DNA of 64,000 nt from CAVSWT01 sp963775245 (GCA_963775245.1 CAVZID010000040.1:1-64000), one strand, 5' to 3'. Positions 1 through 9,570 are shown, counted from the stretch's first letter. The notes: generated from the sequence alone by a model not told the origin. Made by a program: numbers and translations.

Positions 1-311
1 GATATGCATCGGAAAAATTTTGAAAGTTCATTGAGATAATAAAAATTCCCATAATACCATAAACCTTCACGTTTCAAATATTCCGCTTCGAAGTCAAAAA
101 AATATTTTTCAGTTATAATCCAATTTTTGTTATTTAATTCGTTGAACTTGAAAATGAACTTAGCATTTATCTTTGCTTTGCTATTGAAATAAACAGGGTA
201 AGAAAAGCTAATTAGATTCGGCTCACAATTAAAATATAAAGCCATTTCTTTTTTGATAGTTTCAAGATTATTTTGTAACTCGTTTCTTCTAAGTTCCAAT
301 CCAGCTTGCAT
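1..311 (-). CDS. Hypothetical protein, N-terminal part (runs off the window)
   Basis: An open frame begins with ATG at 311 on the minus strand and stays open to the window edge, giving about 103 residues. A good ribosome binding site (GAGGTG) lies a few bases upstream, which supports this start. The product starts MQAGLELRRNELQ and continues with a hydrophilic, aromatic-rich sequence containing no signal peptide or membrane segment. I do not recognise the family. The competing frame at 212-463 has no such binding site and a low-complexity lysine/isoleucine composition, so I prefer this one. Confidence 0.6.
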   Translation of the reverse strand, partial: MQAGLELRRNELQNNLETIKKEMALYFNCEPNLISFSYPVYFNSKAKINAKFIFKFNELNNKNWIITEKYFFDFEAEYLKREGLWYYGNFYYLNELSKFFRCI

Positions 312-526
312 AATTTCACCTCACAAGTTCTTTGAAGATGATATTTACAAATGGATAAGTTCACTTTAGATGCCAATATAAGTTTGATAACAAACTTATA
401 TTTTGTAATAATTAAAGTGATTTTAAAAAATATTTTAGTTAACAACCCTTTCATTTTGAACAAGTATATTTTTCAAAATGGAATGGATGGTATGATAAAA
501 AAGTAGTTTGTTGAATGAAGAAATGC

Positions 527-1867
527 TTACTCTAATCCATAGCTCTGAAGTTTTCTATATAGAGTTGTAATTCCTATACCTAAAATTTCTGCTGCCCTGG
601 TTTTATTCTGGTTAACCTGCTTTAGAATTTTTAGAATGTGTTCCCTTTCAACTTCATCAAGCTTGGTCAAATTACCCGGCTGGTTTTCATTCTCATAAAA
701 AATTTCTTTGGGTAGATTTTCTATGGAAAGACATTCTGAATCCGTTAGAAGAACAATCCTTTCAATTAGATTTTTTAATTCACGCGTATTACCCGGGAAA
801 GGATATTTTTTCAGTGCTTCGTAAAAAGAATCATCAATTGAAGTAATATTTTTTTTAATTTTATTCGAGTACAGTTTGATGAAATTTTCGGCTAATGGTG
901 TAATGTCTTCTGGCCTTTCCCGAAGGGGAGGAAGTTCAATTTTAACTGCACTAATTCTGTAATAAAGGTCCGAGCGGAATTTTTGCGTTTTAATTTCATC
1001 TTCAAGTTTTTTATTTGTTGCGGCAATTATTCTAACATCAACATTTGTAGGCTTTGTATCCCCGGACTTTATAAAAGAATTTGATTCAAGAACTCTTAGT
1101 AATTTTGACTGCAGTCCGATTTCCATTTCACCAATTTCATCAAGGAATAAAGTCCCGCCGTCTGCTTCTTCAAACAACCCTTTTTTATTCTTTACGGCTC
1201 CTGTAAAGGCACCTGCTTTATATCCAAACATTTCGGATTCAAGCAAATCATGAGGAATGGCGCTGCAATTTACGGCCACAAAAGGAAATTTTTGTCTTGG
1301 GCTTTGGTAATGAATTGACTGAGCAAATATTTCTTTCCCTGTGCCCGTTTCACCAACTAACAAAATTGAAATATCGGAAGCTGAAACTTTTTTAGCTAAA
1401 TTAATTGTGTCTTTTATCTTTTCGGAATTTCCAATAATATTTTCAAAGCTAAACCTATTTGAAATTTTTTGTTCAAGATGATTTATTCTTCTCGACAATT
1501 TAACTTTTTCCATTGCACGAGCTACAACCGGAACAATTTTATTATCTTCATCTCCTTTTGTAATGTAATCGAATGCACCTAGTTTAATTGATTTAACTCC
1601 GTCTTCGATAGTTCCGTAAGCCGTTAAGACTATAATTTCAGTAAATGGATTTATATCTTTTATTTTGGAAACAAGAGCAATACCATTTATATCCGGCAGA
1701 CGTACATCAGTAATTACGACATGCACATCCTGTGATTTTAATAATTCAATCCCATCACCCCCATTTTTTGCCTGCAAGATTTCATAATTCTCCAAGCTTA
1801 GCAGCCTGGATAATAACTGCCTTAAAATTTCTTCGTCATCAATTATAAGTATGGTTCCGGTTGACAC
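527..1867 (-). CDS. Sigma-54-dependent response regulator (NtrC/AtoC family)
   Basis: This 446-residue protein is a two-component transcription activator. Residues 1-120 are a receiver domain with acidic pair D10/D11, phosphoacceptor D54, T82 and K104. Residues 145-375 are an AAA+ sigma-54 interaction domain: Walker A GETGTGKE at 172-179, the GAFTGA loop that contacts sigma-54 at 219-224, and Walker B GGTLFLDEIGE at 237-247. The last 40 residues form a Fis-type helix-turn-helix (TRAAEILGIGITTLYRKL). It is expected to drive transcription from sigma-54 promoters after phosphorylation by a sensor kinase. No kinase gene is adjacent, so its partner and signal are unknown. The length is normal for the family. 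Confidence 0.95.
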   Translation of the reverse strand: MSTGTILIIDDEEILRQLLSRLLSLENYEILQAKNGGDGIELLKSQDVHVVITDVRLPDINGIALVSKIKDINPFTEIIVLTAYGTIEDGVKSIKLGAFDYITKGDEDNKIVPVVARAMEKVKLSRRINHLEQKISNRFSFENIIGNSEKIKDTINLAKKVSASDISILLVGETGTGKEIFAQSIHYQSPRQKFPFVAVNCSAIPHDLLESEMFGYKAGAFTGAVKNKKGLFEEADGGTLFLDEIGEMEIGLQSKLLRVLESNSFIKSGDTKPTNVDVRIIAATNKKLEDEIKTQKFRSDLYYRISAVKIELPPLRERPEDITPLAENFIKLYSNKIKKNITSIDDSFYEALKKYPFPGNTRELKNLIERIVLLTDSECLSIENLPKEIFYENENQPGNLTKLDEVEREHILKILKQVNQNKTRAAEILGIGITTLYRKLQSYGLE

Positions 1868-1972
1868 TTTAATTTAATGAATTTGGAAAACGTTAGATAT
1901 TATTATTTAAAAAGATAAATTCTATAAATATCAACTTAATTAAAAATAAAATGAAAAGTTAAGGTTAGATTT

Positions 1973-3575
1973 TTACTTCAGACAAATCATTTTCATAGTT
2001 TTAGAATAACTACCTTTTATGCTGCCATCAGCTTGAACTACTAATCGATAAAAATAAATCCCGCTTGCGAGAGAATTTTTTGTTGTATCAAATGTGATGT
2101 TATATGCCCCAGCTAGCTGATATTGATTAACTAAAGTTGAAACTTTTTCACCAAGAACATCAAATATATCAAGTTGAACTTTTCCTGAAATTGGAAGCTG
2201 GTAGCTGATTGATGTTTGCGGGTTGAATGGGTTGGGATAATTCTGATTCAAAATAAATCCGTTTGGAATAGACGATTCTTTATTCTCCTTAGTTGAAGTA
2301 GTAGTTCCTGCATCGCGTACTAATCGAACATAATTATAAATACGAATTACATCACCTTGCGGGCCATGTCCATGAGGATAATCATCAGGATTACCGGTTT
2401 TGGGATCGCTCCTTTGAGCGCCGGCACCATGAACATCAAGCAGTTGAAAGTTCCCTTGCTGATCCTGCATCCATCCCAATGCTTCACCAAAAGCAACATA
2501 AGCCGCATTACTGCCATTTACCATATTTGCATGAGTTGTGCTGCTCCAATAAAAAGGATAATTAGTATCGCCGCCTTCATCAGTAATAGTTGAACAATTA
2601 AAAAGAGTATCAATTGCGGCAGAGTTTGTTGCTTGTAATGAACGTGAATAATCAACAATACTTTGCAGCTCTTTAACATTCGGCAGGCGCCAATCATTAT
2701 AACCAAGATATTTTTCAGAATTTTTTTGCTGAACCCAGCTTAATGCGTCCTCCCAATTCAATCCTTCTTTGCTGTCATCTTGCTGCCACATTACTCCTGC
2801 TGCTTTATCTGTAATTGTTCCATTTCCATTATCGACAAAATCATTAATTCCATAATTTGAATTTCCTCTAACATACATAACATAAAACTTTTTAATATTT
2901 ATTCCCGGCGCAATTTGTTCATAGGGGTAACCTTTTATTCTTCCATCTGCAAAATTAACACCAAACATAGTTGCATTGTTTACCATGGTTACGCCGTTAT
3001 ACAATGTAGAAGATGCTAGCTGTGCATCAATTATTCTTTCACCTGCATCAACATCACCATAACCAAAATCAAAATAACTTGTATCAATAAACGGGGTTAA
3101 TAAAGATACATCACTACCATTCCATCCGCTGGGATCAATTCCATTAAAATTAATAAGAGAATACATTTCCTTGAGAGAAGGCAGACGCCAATCATTATAT
3201 CCTGCTAAATTAAATGTATCAGCTCCAGCGAGAGCTTCAGCATAAGTTAATTTGTCGTTATAATTAATAACATTGTCCCCATTCAGATCCGGGCTTTTAG
3301 CCCACATTAACCCGGTTACATTATCAGTAATAGTTCCGTCACCATTATCTTTATATGACGGCTGATTGCCATTGTGCTGAGCATCTTCTCCATAAAAAGA
3401 TTCACCAGTTGAAGGTTGAAATTTCATCATTATTATTATAAAAAGTTTTTTGCCCGGTATCTACAATAGGGTAAGTTTGATTAGACTGTGCTTGAAGTTG
3501 AGATGAAAATAAAAATAAAATAATTATAAGAGTAGAAGAAATAATTTTATAGTATAGGTTTCTTAAATCCGTCAT
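1973..3575 (-). pseudogene. DUF1566 (Lcl-type) secreted protein with T9SS sorting domain, frameshifted
   Basis: The main frame (1973-3430) encodes two DUF1566 modules, each with a DNGDGTITD-like start and a GYNDWRLP core, then a C-terminal T9SS sorting domain with QNYPNPFNP. It begins abruptly without a signal peptide. The missing start is in another frame: ATG at 3575 encodes MTDLRNLYYKIISSTLIII, a hydrophobic stretch and a likely cleavage site after LQA, then YPIVDTGQKTFY, the usual beginning of this family. The two frames meet near 3417-3424. The protein is probably exported and then secreted or surface-anchored by T9SS. One indel suffices to explain the break, so a sequencing error is as likely as true decay. 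Confidence 0.75.
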
Positions 3576-3670
3576 ATTTTTACCATAATAATTAGTAAGT
3601 CATACATTTATAAATTTATTCTTCGACAACCTATTATCATTGGTGGTTTAAAATTGTTCATAGATTTTTA

Positions 3671-3961
3671 TCATTACTGTCCAAAATAAATTACTATCAA
3701 GAAAATTGTTTAACAAATAATCAGAAAACAAAATAATTCAGTATATGAATAATATCATCCCTTCGGGATTAAAAAATATAATAAGTTACAATCTAATTAT
3801 AATAATATCAGCCCTATGGGCTTATAAATCAAACACCAAAGGTGTGAAATTGTTATAAAAACCATAAAATAGCAGGATAAAAAATCCCGAAGTGATGACA
3901 TTAAAATATTATTATTTTTTAATTACAATAGCCGATCATTATTTATTTTGGACAGATATGA
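3671..3961. repeat. Nested inverted-repeat element (MITE-like)
   Basis: Most of the 500-base gap before the YidB-like gene is occupied by two nested inverted repeats. The outer arms are CTGTCCAAAATAAAT at 3677-3691 and its exact complement at 3941-3955. The inner arms are ATCATCCCTTCGGGATT at 3754-3770 and AATCCCGAAGTGATGACAT at 3883-3901, which pair with few mismatches. Smaller self-complementary bits lie between (GCCCTATGGGC and ACCAAAGGTG). There is no open frame inside. The structure resembles a non-autonomous mobile element, perhaps one inserted into another. Confidence 0.55.
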
Positions 3962-4081
3962 TTTTTTTCATTATATCCGGGGAGTTAATAGATTATTATT
4001 TTTTATTATAATGGGTAATTGTAATATTAGGGCAAAGTGTTATTTTAAAATAGCAAACATTAAAAAATAAAAGGAGGTTCT

Positions 4082-4480
4082 ATGGGATTATTAGATTCAG
4101 TAACAGGTGCACTTGGCGGGGGAACAGGCGGCTCACAAAATGATATCCTATCTTCAATAATGAATTTAATTGGAGGGCAGAGCGGTGGATTAAATGGATT
4201 AATCAGTCAATTCACTTCAAAAGGTTTAGGCGATATTATTTCATCCTGGGTTGGAACCGGGAAAAACCTTCCAATTTCTTCAGAACAAATTCAAAATGTT
4301 CTTGGCTCTGATACTATCAAAAATATTGCATCTAAACTAAATATAGACACTGGTTCTGTAGCAAATCAATTATCAAACTTACTTCCTCAAGTAGTTGACA
4401 AATTAACACCGGATGGAAAAGTTCCTGAAGGTGATATTTTAAGTAAAGGAATGAGTATGCTTGGCGGATTATTCGGTTAA
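4082..4480 (+). CDS. YidB-like DUF937 family protein
   Basis: A 132-residue protein rich in glycine and serine, starting MGLLDSVTGALGG, as is typical of the YidB/DUF937 family. The remainder has the family pattern: an N-terminal helix, a Gly-rich linker, the ISSWVGTGKNLPIS segment, and a C-terminal helix ending in MLGGLFG. The biochemical role of the family is unknown. A near-perfect ribosome binding site (AGGAGG) just upstream suggests strong expression, and a clear intrinsic terminator follows at 4505, so the gene is probably a single transcription unit. There is no signal peptide, so it is probably cytoplasmic. Confidence 0.85.
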   Translation: MGLLDSVTGALGGGTGGSQNDILSSIMNLIGGQSGGLNGLISQFTSKGLGDIISSWVGTGKNLPISSEQIQNVLGSDTIKNIASKLNIDTGSVANQLSNLLPQVVDKLTPDGKVPEGDILSKGMSMLGGLFG

Positions 4481-4504
4481 TTTATTGATTAAATTATTTC
4501 TATT

Positions 4505-4533
4505 AAGCCATGACTAAATATCATGGCTTTTTT
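4505..4533 (+). terminator. Intrinsic terminator after the YidB-like gene
   Basis: A perfect 9-bp stem AAGCCATGA / TCATGGCTT with a 7-base loop is followed by a run of T. It lies 25 bases after the stop codon. The stem could also serve the convergent SUMF1-domain gene on the other strand, although the T-run there is weaker. Confidence 0.9.
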
Positions 4534-4563
4534 ATTTTATATTTCACTCCAAATTATGATGGA

Positions 4564-5361
4564 TTATTCATTCACTTCTAATAAAACTCGAAACCCAAGG
4601 CTAAATCCTTTGTTGTTTGGATTATGAGTGTATCGCCAATCAGAACGAGTACACTTTGCAACAAAATACCAGCTTCCGCCACGAATTACTTTTAAATCAG
4701 TCTTACAATCTCCAATAGGATTAATGGTTTTTGTTTTGGGATACGGACAATACCAATCTATACACCATTCCCAAACATTTCCATGCATGTCATATAAGCC
4801 CCAATTATTAGGTTTGAAACTTCCAACAACAATAGTATGATTCCTATAAATACCTTTTGAATAATTTTTATATGGAAAGTCTCCATCATAGTTTGCTTGA
4901 TTAGTTGTAATATTGTCTCCTGTGGAAAAAGGAGTTGTTGTTCCAGCACGGCAAGCATATTCCCATTCAGCTTCAGTCGGCAGCCTGAAATGTTTTCCTT
5001 TATTTATTTGATTTAATTTTTTAATAAAATTTTTTGCATCGTACCAGGTGACATTTTCAACCGGCAAAGAATCGTTCCCTGTAAAATGGCTGGGGTTGCT
5101 TCCCATTAATTTTTCCCATTCACCTTGGGTGACTTCACATTTCCCTAAATAAAAATCTTTTGTTATTTCAACTTCATGTTGAAAAGATTTAAGAGTATCT
5201 GCTAATCCTGGTTCAGGAGTTCCCATTAAAAATTTACCATGTTTAACTAATACAAACTGCATACCTGTTGAAGCCTCATGGTAAACATGAGTTGTTTTAT
5301 GAATACATTCACATTCAAATAGAAGAATAATAAAAAGTAATATATATATGATTTTTATCAT
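4564..5361 (-). CDS. SUMF1/formylglycine-generating-enzyme-domain protein, membrane-targeted
   Basis: The 265-residue product has a hydrophobic N-terminus followed by cysteines (LLFECEC), suggesting export, possibly as a lipoprotein. From about residue 30 it is an FGE-sulfatase/SUMF1 domain: GKFLMGTPEPG, KCEVTQGEWEKLMG, LPVENVTWYDA, FRLPTEAEWEYACRAG, GLYDMHGNVWEWCIDWY, RGGSWYF and GFRVLLE at the C-terminus. True formylglycine-generating enzymes use a paired-cysteine CxxxxC motif near the RGGS region. Here only one cysteine (AKCTRS) is present, so sulfatase activation is unlikely. Many such proteins in Bacteroidota are non-enzymatic surface proteins. It faces the YidB-like gene, with a shared terminator between them. 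Confidence 0.85.
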   Translation of the reverse strand: MIKIIYILLFIILLFECECIHKTTHVYHEASTGMQFVLVKHGKFLMGTPEPGLADTLKSFQHEVEITKDFYLGKCEVTQGEWEKLMGSNPSHFTGNDSLPVENVTWYDAKNFIKKLNQINKGKHFRLPTEAEWEYACRAGTTTPFSTGDNITTNQANYDGDFPYKNYSKGIYRNHTIVVGSFKPNNWGLYDMHGNVWEWCIDWYCPYPKTKTINPIGDCKTDLKVIRGGSWYFVAKCTRSDWRYTHNPNNKGFSLGFRVLLEVNE

Positions 5362-5487
5362 ATTGTTATAGATGCATTACATTTAATTTTGTTGCCGTTG
5401 AAACTTTGATTCTATAATTGTTTCCTAACCGGATAACAAAGTAAACTAAACTATAATATTCATTCAAATAAACTATGAACATTAAAT

Positions 5488-5898
5488 ATGAATAGTAAAA
5501 CTCCAACTGAAATTTTTTATGAACTGCATAAGTATGTAAAGAGATATGATGCAGATGGGCAAGCAGCACTTTTCGCTGAAAATGGTGTTTGGGAATTCCC
5601 TTTCGCCTCAGGTAACATACCGCGTAAATTAGAAGGTAGAGAAAAAGTTCAAACCTTTGGGAAAATGGGAATGGAAATGAGTAAAAAAGCAGGAAGAAGA
5701 ATCGTTAAATATAACTCGATTAATATTTATAAAACCACTGAAGAAGACACAATAATAGCTGAGTTCGAATTGGAAGGTGAAGTAATTGATAAAAAGAGAA
5801 GATACAAAATTCCATATATTCAATTACTAAAAGTAAAAAATGGGAAAATAATTTTGCTTAGGGATTATTTTCCGTCTGACATTTTAAAGAATCTCTAA
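5488..5898 (+). CDS. SnoaL-like / NTF2-fold protein
   Basis: A 136-residue single-domain protein with the alpha+beta cone pattern of the SnoaL/NTF2-like superfamily: an N-terminal helix (PTEIFYELHKYVKRYD), ALFAENGVWEFPFA, a GREKVQTF helix, then strands ending in GKIILLRDYFPSDIL. Related proteins are isomerases, dehydratases or small-ligand binders, so a substrate cannot be named. No signal peptide is present. The start at 5488 lacks a strong ribosome binding site, and its neighbours do not hint at a pathway. Confidence 0.75.
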   Translation: MNSKTPTEIFYELHKYVKRYDADGQAALFAENGVWEFPFASGNIPRKLEGREKVQTFGKMGMEMSKKAGRRIVKYNSINIYKTTEEDTIIAEFELEGEVIDKKRRYKIPYIQLLKVKNGKIILLRDYFPSDILKNL

Positions 5899-6041
5899 AT
5901 AATGAAGCAAAACATAAATAAAATTTATTTGGTAGTCGATTTATAAATAGTTGAAACTTTTGAATTTTTATCTTTATTATAATCTTAAACATTCCTATTA
6001 TAGCAGCTACAATTCAAATCTAAATCTAACGAGAGGGTACT

Positions 6042-6629
6042 ATGAAAAAAATTAAACTTTTCAGTGGGGTTATTTTTGTTCTTATGTTCTTATTACTCGT
6101 ATCTTTTACTACTCAAGCACAGCAAAGTAAAAAACCAAGAGCAAGCCTTAAAGCAGGCGTATCTCAAACAATTGGAATAGATACCGATATCTCAATTGTC
6201 TACTGTAGGCCAGGCGTTAAAGGAAGAAAAATTTGGGGCAGTTTGGTTCCTTATGGACTTGCACCTGGTGGTAAAGAATCAGATAATAAGCCTTATCCAT
6301 GGCGCGGAGGCGCAAATGAGGCAACTACATTTGAAATTAGTAAAGATGTTATGATTGATGGGCATAAATTGCCGGCTGGAATATATAGTATGCATTTTAT
6401 TCCATCAGAAAAAGATTGGACTGTAATATTCAACAAAGATGCAAAACAGTGGGGCAGCTTTCATTATGATAAAAGTAAAGACGCTTTAAGAATAACAGTA
6501 ACTCCTGTGGAAGCACCCTTTACTGAATGGCTGACTTATGGTTTTGACAATCTAGCAGGGACTTCCTGTACTGCTTATCTTCAATGGGAAAAATTAAGAG
6601 TGCCATTTAAAGTTTCTACTGTTGAATAG
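6042..6629 (+). CDS. DUF2911 domain-containing secreted protein
   Basis: This 195-residue protein has a clear signal peptide (KKIKLFSGVIFVLMFLLLVS, cleavage after TQAQ) and a DUF2911 domain: GVSQTIGIDTDISIVYCRPG, GRKIWGSLVPYG, WRGGANEATTFEIS, LPAGIYSMHFIP and DWTVIFNKD. DUF2911 proteins are common in Bacteroidota and are periplasmic or secreted. Their function is not known. A ribosome binding site (GAGAGGG) precedes the ATG. A short palindromic repeat element follows at 6649. Confidence 0.88.
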   Translation: MKKIKLFSGVIFVLMFLLLVSFTTQAQQSKKPRASLKAGVSQTIGIDTDISIVYCRPGVKGRKIWGSLVPYGLAPGGKESDNKPYPWRGGANEATTFEISKDVMIDGHKLPAGIYSMHFIPSEKDWTVIFNKDAKQWGSFHYDKSKDALRITVTPVEAPFTEWLTYGFDNLAGTSCTAYLQWEKLRVPFKVSTVE

Positions 6630-6648
6630 AAATTAAAAATATTAATTG

Positions 6649-6750
6649 GTAGAGACGCTTCGGTGAAGCGTCTTAATCTGTAATTGTCTATATAATATAA
6701 AACGGCTTAAATAAATTTCTTAATTAGACGCTCCACCGGAGCGTCTCTAC
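6649..6750. repeat. Paired-hairpin palindromic repeat (GTAGAGACGC ends)
   Basis: Two hairpins, AGACGCTTC-ggt-GAAGCGTCT and AGACGCTCC-acc-GGAGCGTCT, lie about 50 bases apart. The element as a whole is an inverted repeat with ends GTAGAGACGC and GCGTCTCTAC. It occupies nearly the whole gap between the DUF2911 and PIG-L genes. This is the layout of a small non-autonomous mobile repeat rather than a simple terminator. Confidence 0.6.
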
Positions 6751-6793
6751 TTGCATTTTAAGATGTAAAATAATTTTTGAGGTAATAAAAAGA

Positions 6794-9289
6794 TTGAAAA
6801 AGATTCTCCTTAAAATTTGTCTTCTATTATTATTTATTTTTTCCATAAATACAATTCTTTATTCACAGCCTGTTAAAATTGATAACACAGGAGAATTAAA
6901 ACTAGCTTTAGAAAAATTAAATGTTCTTGGAAGCGTTCTCTATATTGCAGCTCATCCTGATGATGAGAACACAGGGCTAATGGCTTACTTTTCTAAAGGA
7001 AGAAAATATAGAACCGGGTATCTTTCACTTACAAGGGGAAGCGGCGGGCAAAATTTAATCGGGCCTGAAAAGGGTGTTGAGATTGGAATACTCCGCACAC
7101 AAGAATTATTACAGGCAAGAAATATAGATGGAGGCGAGCAGTATTTTTCAAGAGCATTGGATTTCGGTTATTCAAAATCTGCGAAGGAAACTTTTCAATT
7201 CTGGGGAAAGGAAGATGTACTTAAAGATGTTGTTTGGGTGATAAGAAAATTCCGTCCGGATATTATAATCACTCGCTTTTTAGGAGATGGCTCCGGAGGG
7301 CATGGAAATCATACTGCTTCAGCATTACTTGCACAAGAGGCATTTAAAGATGCCGCTGATCCAAATAAGTTCCCTGAACAACTTAAATATGTTCAGCCCT
7401 GGCAAACGAAAAGAATTTTTTGGAATAGCTGGCGGCCTTCTGAATCTGAAAAAAATAATTTACTTAAAGTTGATGTTGGTGATTACAATCCTCTTCTTGC
7501 AAAATCATATACAGAGATTGCAGCATTAAGCCGTTCGATGCATAAAAGCCAAGGATTTGGCATTTCTGGATCGCGCGGTTCACGGTATGAATATTTTCAA
7601 TTCATAAATGGTGAACAGGCAAGTAAAGATATTTTTGATGGAATTAATACAACCTGGGATAGAATAAAAGGCGGTAAAGTAATTGGAGAACATATTAATG
7701 GAATAATAAAATCTTTTAATGCAGATAAACCCGGTGCTTCAGTAAAAGCTTTGCTTCAAGTATTTGATGAGATGAATAAAATTAAAAATAACTCTTGGGT
7801 TGAGGTAAAGAAAAAAGAGCTTTTGAATATTATTCAATCATGCTGCGGCTTATGGATGGAAGCAATTACTGATGATTATTCTGCTGCACCTGGAGATAAT
7901 GTTCAAATTAAATCTACATTTGTAAATCGCTCTGATCAAAATATTAAATTAGATAAAATTGAATTCCCAACTATTAAAACTGAAAAGGAAGTTAATTCAT
8001 CTTTAAATAATAATGAACCGGTTTCAGTTGAAAATACAATTCAGATCCCAAGTGCATATCCAATTTCACAGCCATATTGGTTAGTTAAAGAACCGTCAAA
8101 AGGATTATTCAATGTTGATGATCAACAATTGATTGGATTACCAGAGAATCCACCTTCAATTCCGGTTAAATTTTATTTTGAATGTGAAGGAAGAATGCTC
8201 GAATATGAAGTCCCATTGCAATATCGATGGAATGATCATGCAGAAGGTGAAAAATATAGGCCGTTTGAAATTCGTCCGCCGGTTGTTGCCAATGTAATTA
8301 ATAAAGTGATGATTTTCCCGGATAAAAGCCCGAAAGAAATTCAGGTTAAAATTATAAGCAATTCACCTGATGTTAATGGAAAAGTATCTATTAAAAGTAC
8401 AGAAGGATGGAAAGTTGATCCTTCGGAAATTTCATTTTCACTTAAAAATAAATATGATGAGCAAACAATATCGTTTAAAATTACTCCCCCGGAAAATCAA
8501 AGTGAAGTGTCCGCAAAAGTTATTATAAACATAAATGGAAAAGATTACAGCAAAGGGCTTGTGGAAATTTCCTATCCTCATATACCGCATGAAGTGTATT
8601 TCCCGGAAAGTGAAGTTAAGCTTGTCAGGCTTGATATTAAAAAGTATGCGGAAAACATTGGATATTTAATGGGTTCAGGAGATGATATTCCTATCTGCCT
8701 TAGAGACATGGGATACAAAGTGACAATGCTGGATAACAGTTCACTTCAAGAATCAAACTTATCAAAGTTCGATGTTATAATTACCGGTATTCGTGCTTAC
8801 AACACAGATGAGCAGTTAAAATATTTTCAACCTAATTTAATGGAGTATGTTAAGAATGGTGGAACGTTAATCGTTCAATATTGCCGTCCGCGTGATTTAC
8901 AGGTTAATGAAATTGGGCCTTACCCAATTTCATTGAGTCGTGATCGAATTACTAATGAAGATGCAAAAATAAATTTCGTTGATCCCAACCAACAGCTTGT
9001 GAATTTTCCAAATAAAATTACAGAAAGTGATTTTAATGGATGGGTTCAGGAAAGGGGATTATATTTTGCAAATAAATGGGATGATAAATATCAACCGATT
9101 TTTTCAGGGCATGATCCTGGAGAGAACGATTTAAAAGGCAGCACTCTTTTTACTCATTTCGGAAAAGGAATATTTATTTATACAGCGCTTGCATGGTTTC
9201 GTCAGTTGCCTGCGGGTGTTTCCGGTGCTTACAGAATTTTTGCAAATTTAATTTCAGCAGGAAAATATAATGAGCATCCCGCAAATTAA
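6794..9289 (+). CDS. Large secreted PIG-L family deacetylase
   Basis: An 831-residue exported protein. After the signal peptide (to about residue 25) comes a PIG-L (LmbE-like) zinc deacetylase domain with AHPDDE at 53-58 and the second metal-site motif GGHGNH (H170, H173). The middle (about 480-610) resembles an NEW3-type beta-sandwich. The C-terminal 200 residues look like a glutamine-amidotransferase-like fold (KFDVIITGIRAYN, MEYVKNGGTLIVQY). The family removes acetyl groups from N-acetylated sugars, but the substrate is unknown. Translation probably starts at TTG 6794, behind GAGGT. No ATG in frame would retain the signal peptide. It overlaps a small membrane-protein gene and is followed by a sodium symporter, suggesting a shared uptake role. 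Confidence 0.88.
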   Translation: MKKILLKICLLLLFIFSINTILYSQPVKIDNTGELKLALEKLNVLGSVLYIAAHPDDENTGLMAYFSKGRKYRTGYLSLTRGSGGQNLIGPEKGVEIGILRTQELLQARNIDGGEQYFSRALDFGYSKSAKETFQFWGKEDVLKDVVWVIRKFRPDIIITRFLGDGSGGHGNHTASALLAQEAFKDAADPNKFPEQLKYVQPWQTKRIFWNSWRPSESEKNNLLKVDVGDYNPLLAKSYTEIAALSRSMHKSQGFGISGSRGSRYEYFQFINGEQASKDIFDGINTTWDRIKGGKVIGEHINGIIKSFNADKPGASVKALLQVFDEMNKIKNNSWVEVKKKELLNIIQSCCGLWMEAITDDYSAAPGDNVQIKSTFVNRSDQNIKLDKIEFPTIKTEKEVNSSLNNNEPVSVENTIQIPSAYPISQPYWLVKEPSKGLFNVDDQQLIGLPENPPSIPVKFYFECEGRMLEYEVPLQYRWNDHAEGEKYRPFEIRPPVVANVINKVMIFPDKSPKEIQVKIISNSPDVNGKVSIKSTEGWKVDPSEISFSLKNKYDEQTISFKITPPENQSEVSAKVIININGKDYSKGLVEISYPHIPHEVYFPESEVKLVRLDIKKYAENIGYLMGSGDDIPICLRDMGYKVTMLDNSSLQESNLSKFDVIITGIRAYNTDEQLKYFQPNLMEYVKNGGTLIVQYCRPRDLQVNEIGPYPISLSRDRITNEDAKINFVDPNQQLVNFPNKITESDFNGWVQERGLYFANKWDDKYQPIFSGHDPGENDLKGSTLFTHFGKGIFIYTALAWFRQLPAGVSGAYRIFANLISAGKYNEHPAN

Positions 9290-9416
9290 GGGACAAAAAA
9301 TTACTGAAGAGAAACCACCGTTCTTTTCAAGCTGGAAACAATTATATCTAATTGTGTTTTCGTTTTTAGTTTTGCAAGTAGTTCTATATTATCTGTTCAC
9401 AATATTTTTTAGATAG
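9270..9416 (+). CDS. Small single-pass membrane protein
   Basis: A 48-residue open frame starts with ATG at 9270 inside the last codons of the PIG-L gene. An AGGAA motif upstream can serve as its ribosome binding site. The product has a polar N-terminus (MSIPQIKGQKITEEK) and one strong hydrophobic helix (LYLIVFSFLVLQVVLYYLF) ending in FFR. The overlap implies translational coupling with the deacetylase. Its position just before the symporter suggests an accessory membrane peptide. The family is not recognised with confidence. Confidence 0.65.
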   Translation: MSIPQIKGQKITEEKPPFFSSWKQLYLIVFSFLVLQVVLYYLFTIFFR

Positions 9417-9465
9417 AAGAGAACAACTGTTATATCAATTATCAAATGCCGGGTAAGCCTTCTCA

Positions 9466-9498
9466 ATAAACCCAATTTCTTTAAGAAAGTGGGTTTAT
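9466..9498 (+). terminator. Hairpin, probable terminator
   Basis: An imperfect stem (TAAACCCAATTTC / GAAAGTGGGTTTA) follows the small membrane-protein gene. The tail is only moderately T-rich. A very similar stem (ACAAACCCAATT) is found at 53103. Confidence 0.5.
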
Positions 9499-9570
9499 AA
9501 TGTGTTTTATAGAAATGACATAAATTTATTCATTTGTTATTTAACTTTTTTTGAATAAACAACGGATTAA

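Noticed and set aside
212..463. Minus-strand frame of 83 codons
   Set aside because: Low-complexity Lys/Ile composition and no ribosome binding site; it overlaps the better supported partial gene starting at 311.
4564..5361. Annotation as an active formylglycine-generating enzyme
   Set aside because: The paired active-site cysteines of true enzymes are not present; only the general SUMF1 fold is supported.
5366..5569. Minus-strand frame of 67 codons upstream of the SnoaL-like gene
   Set aside because: It overlaps the start of the plus-strand gene and has no recognisable product.
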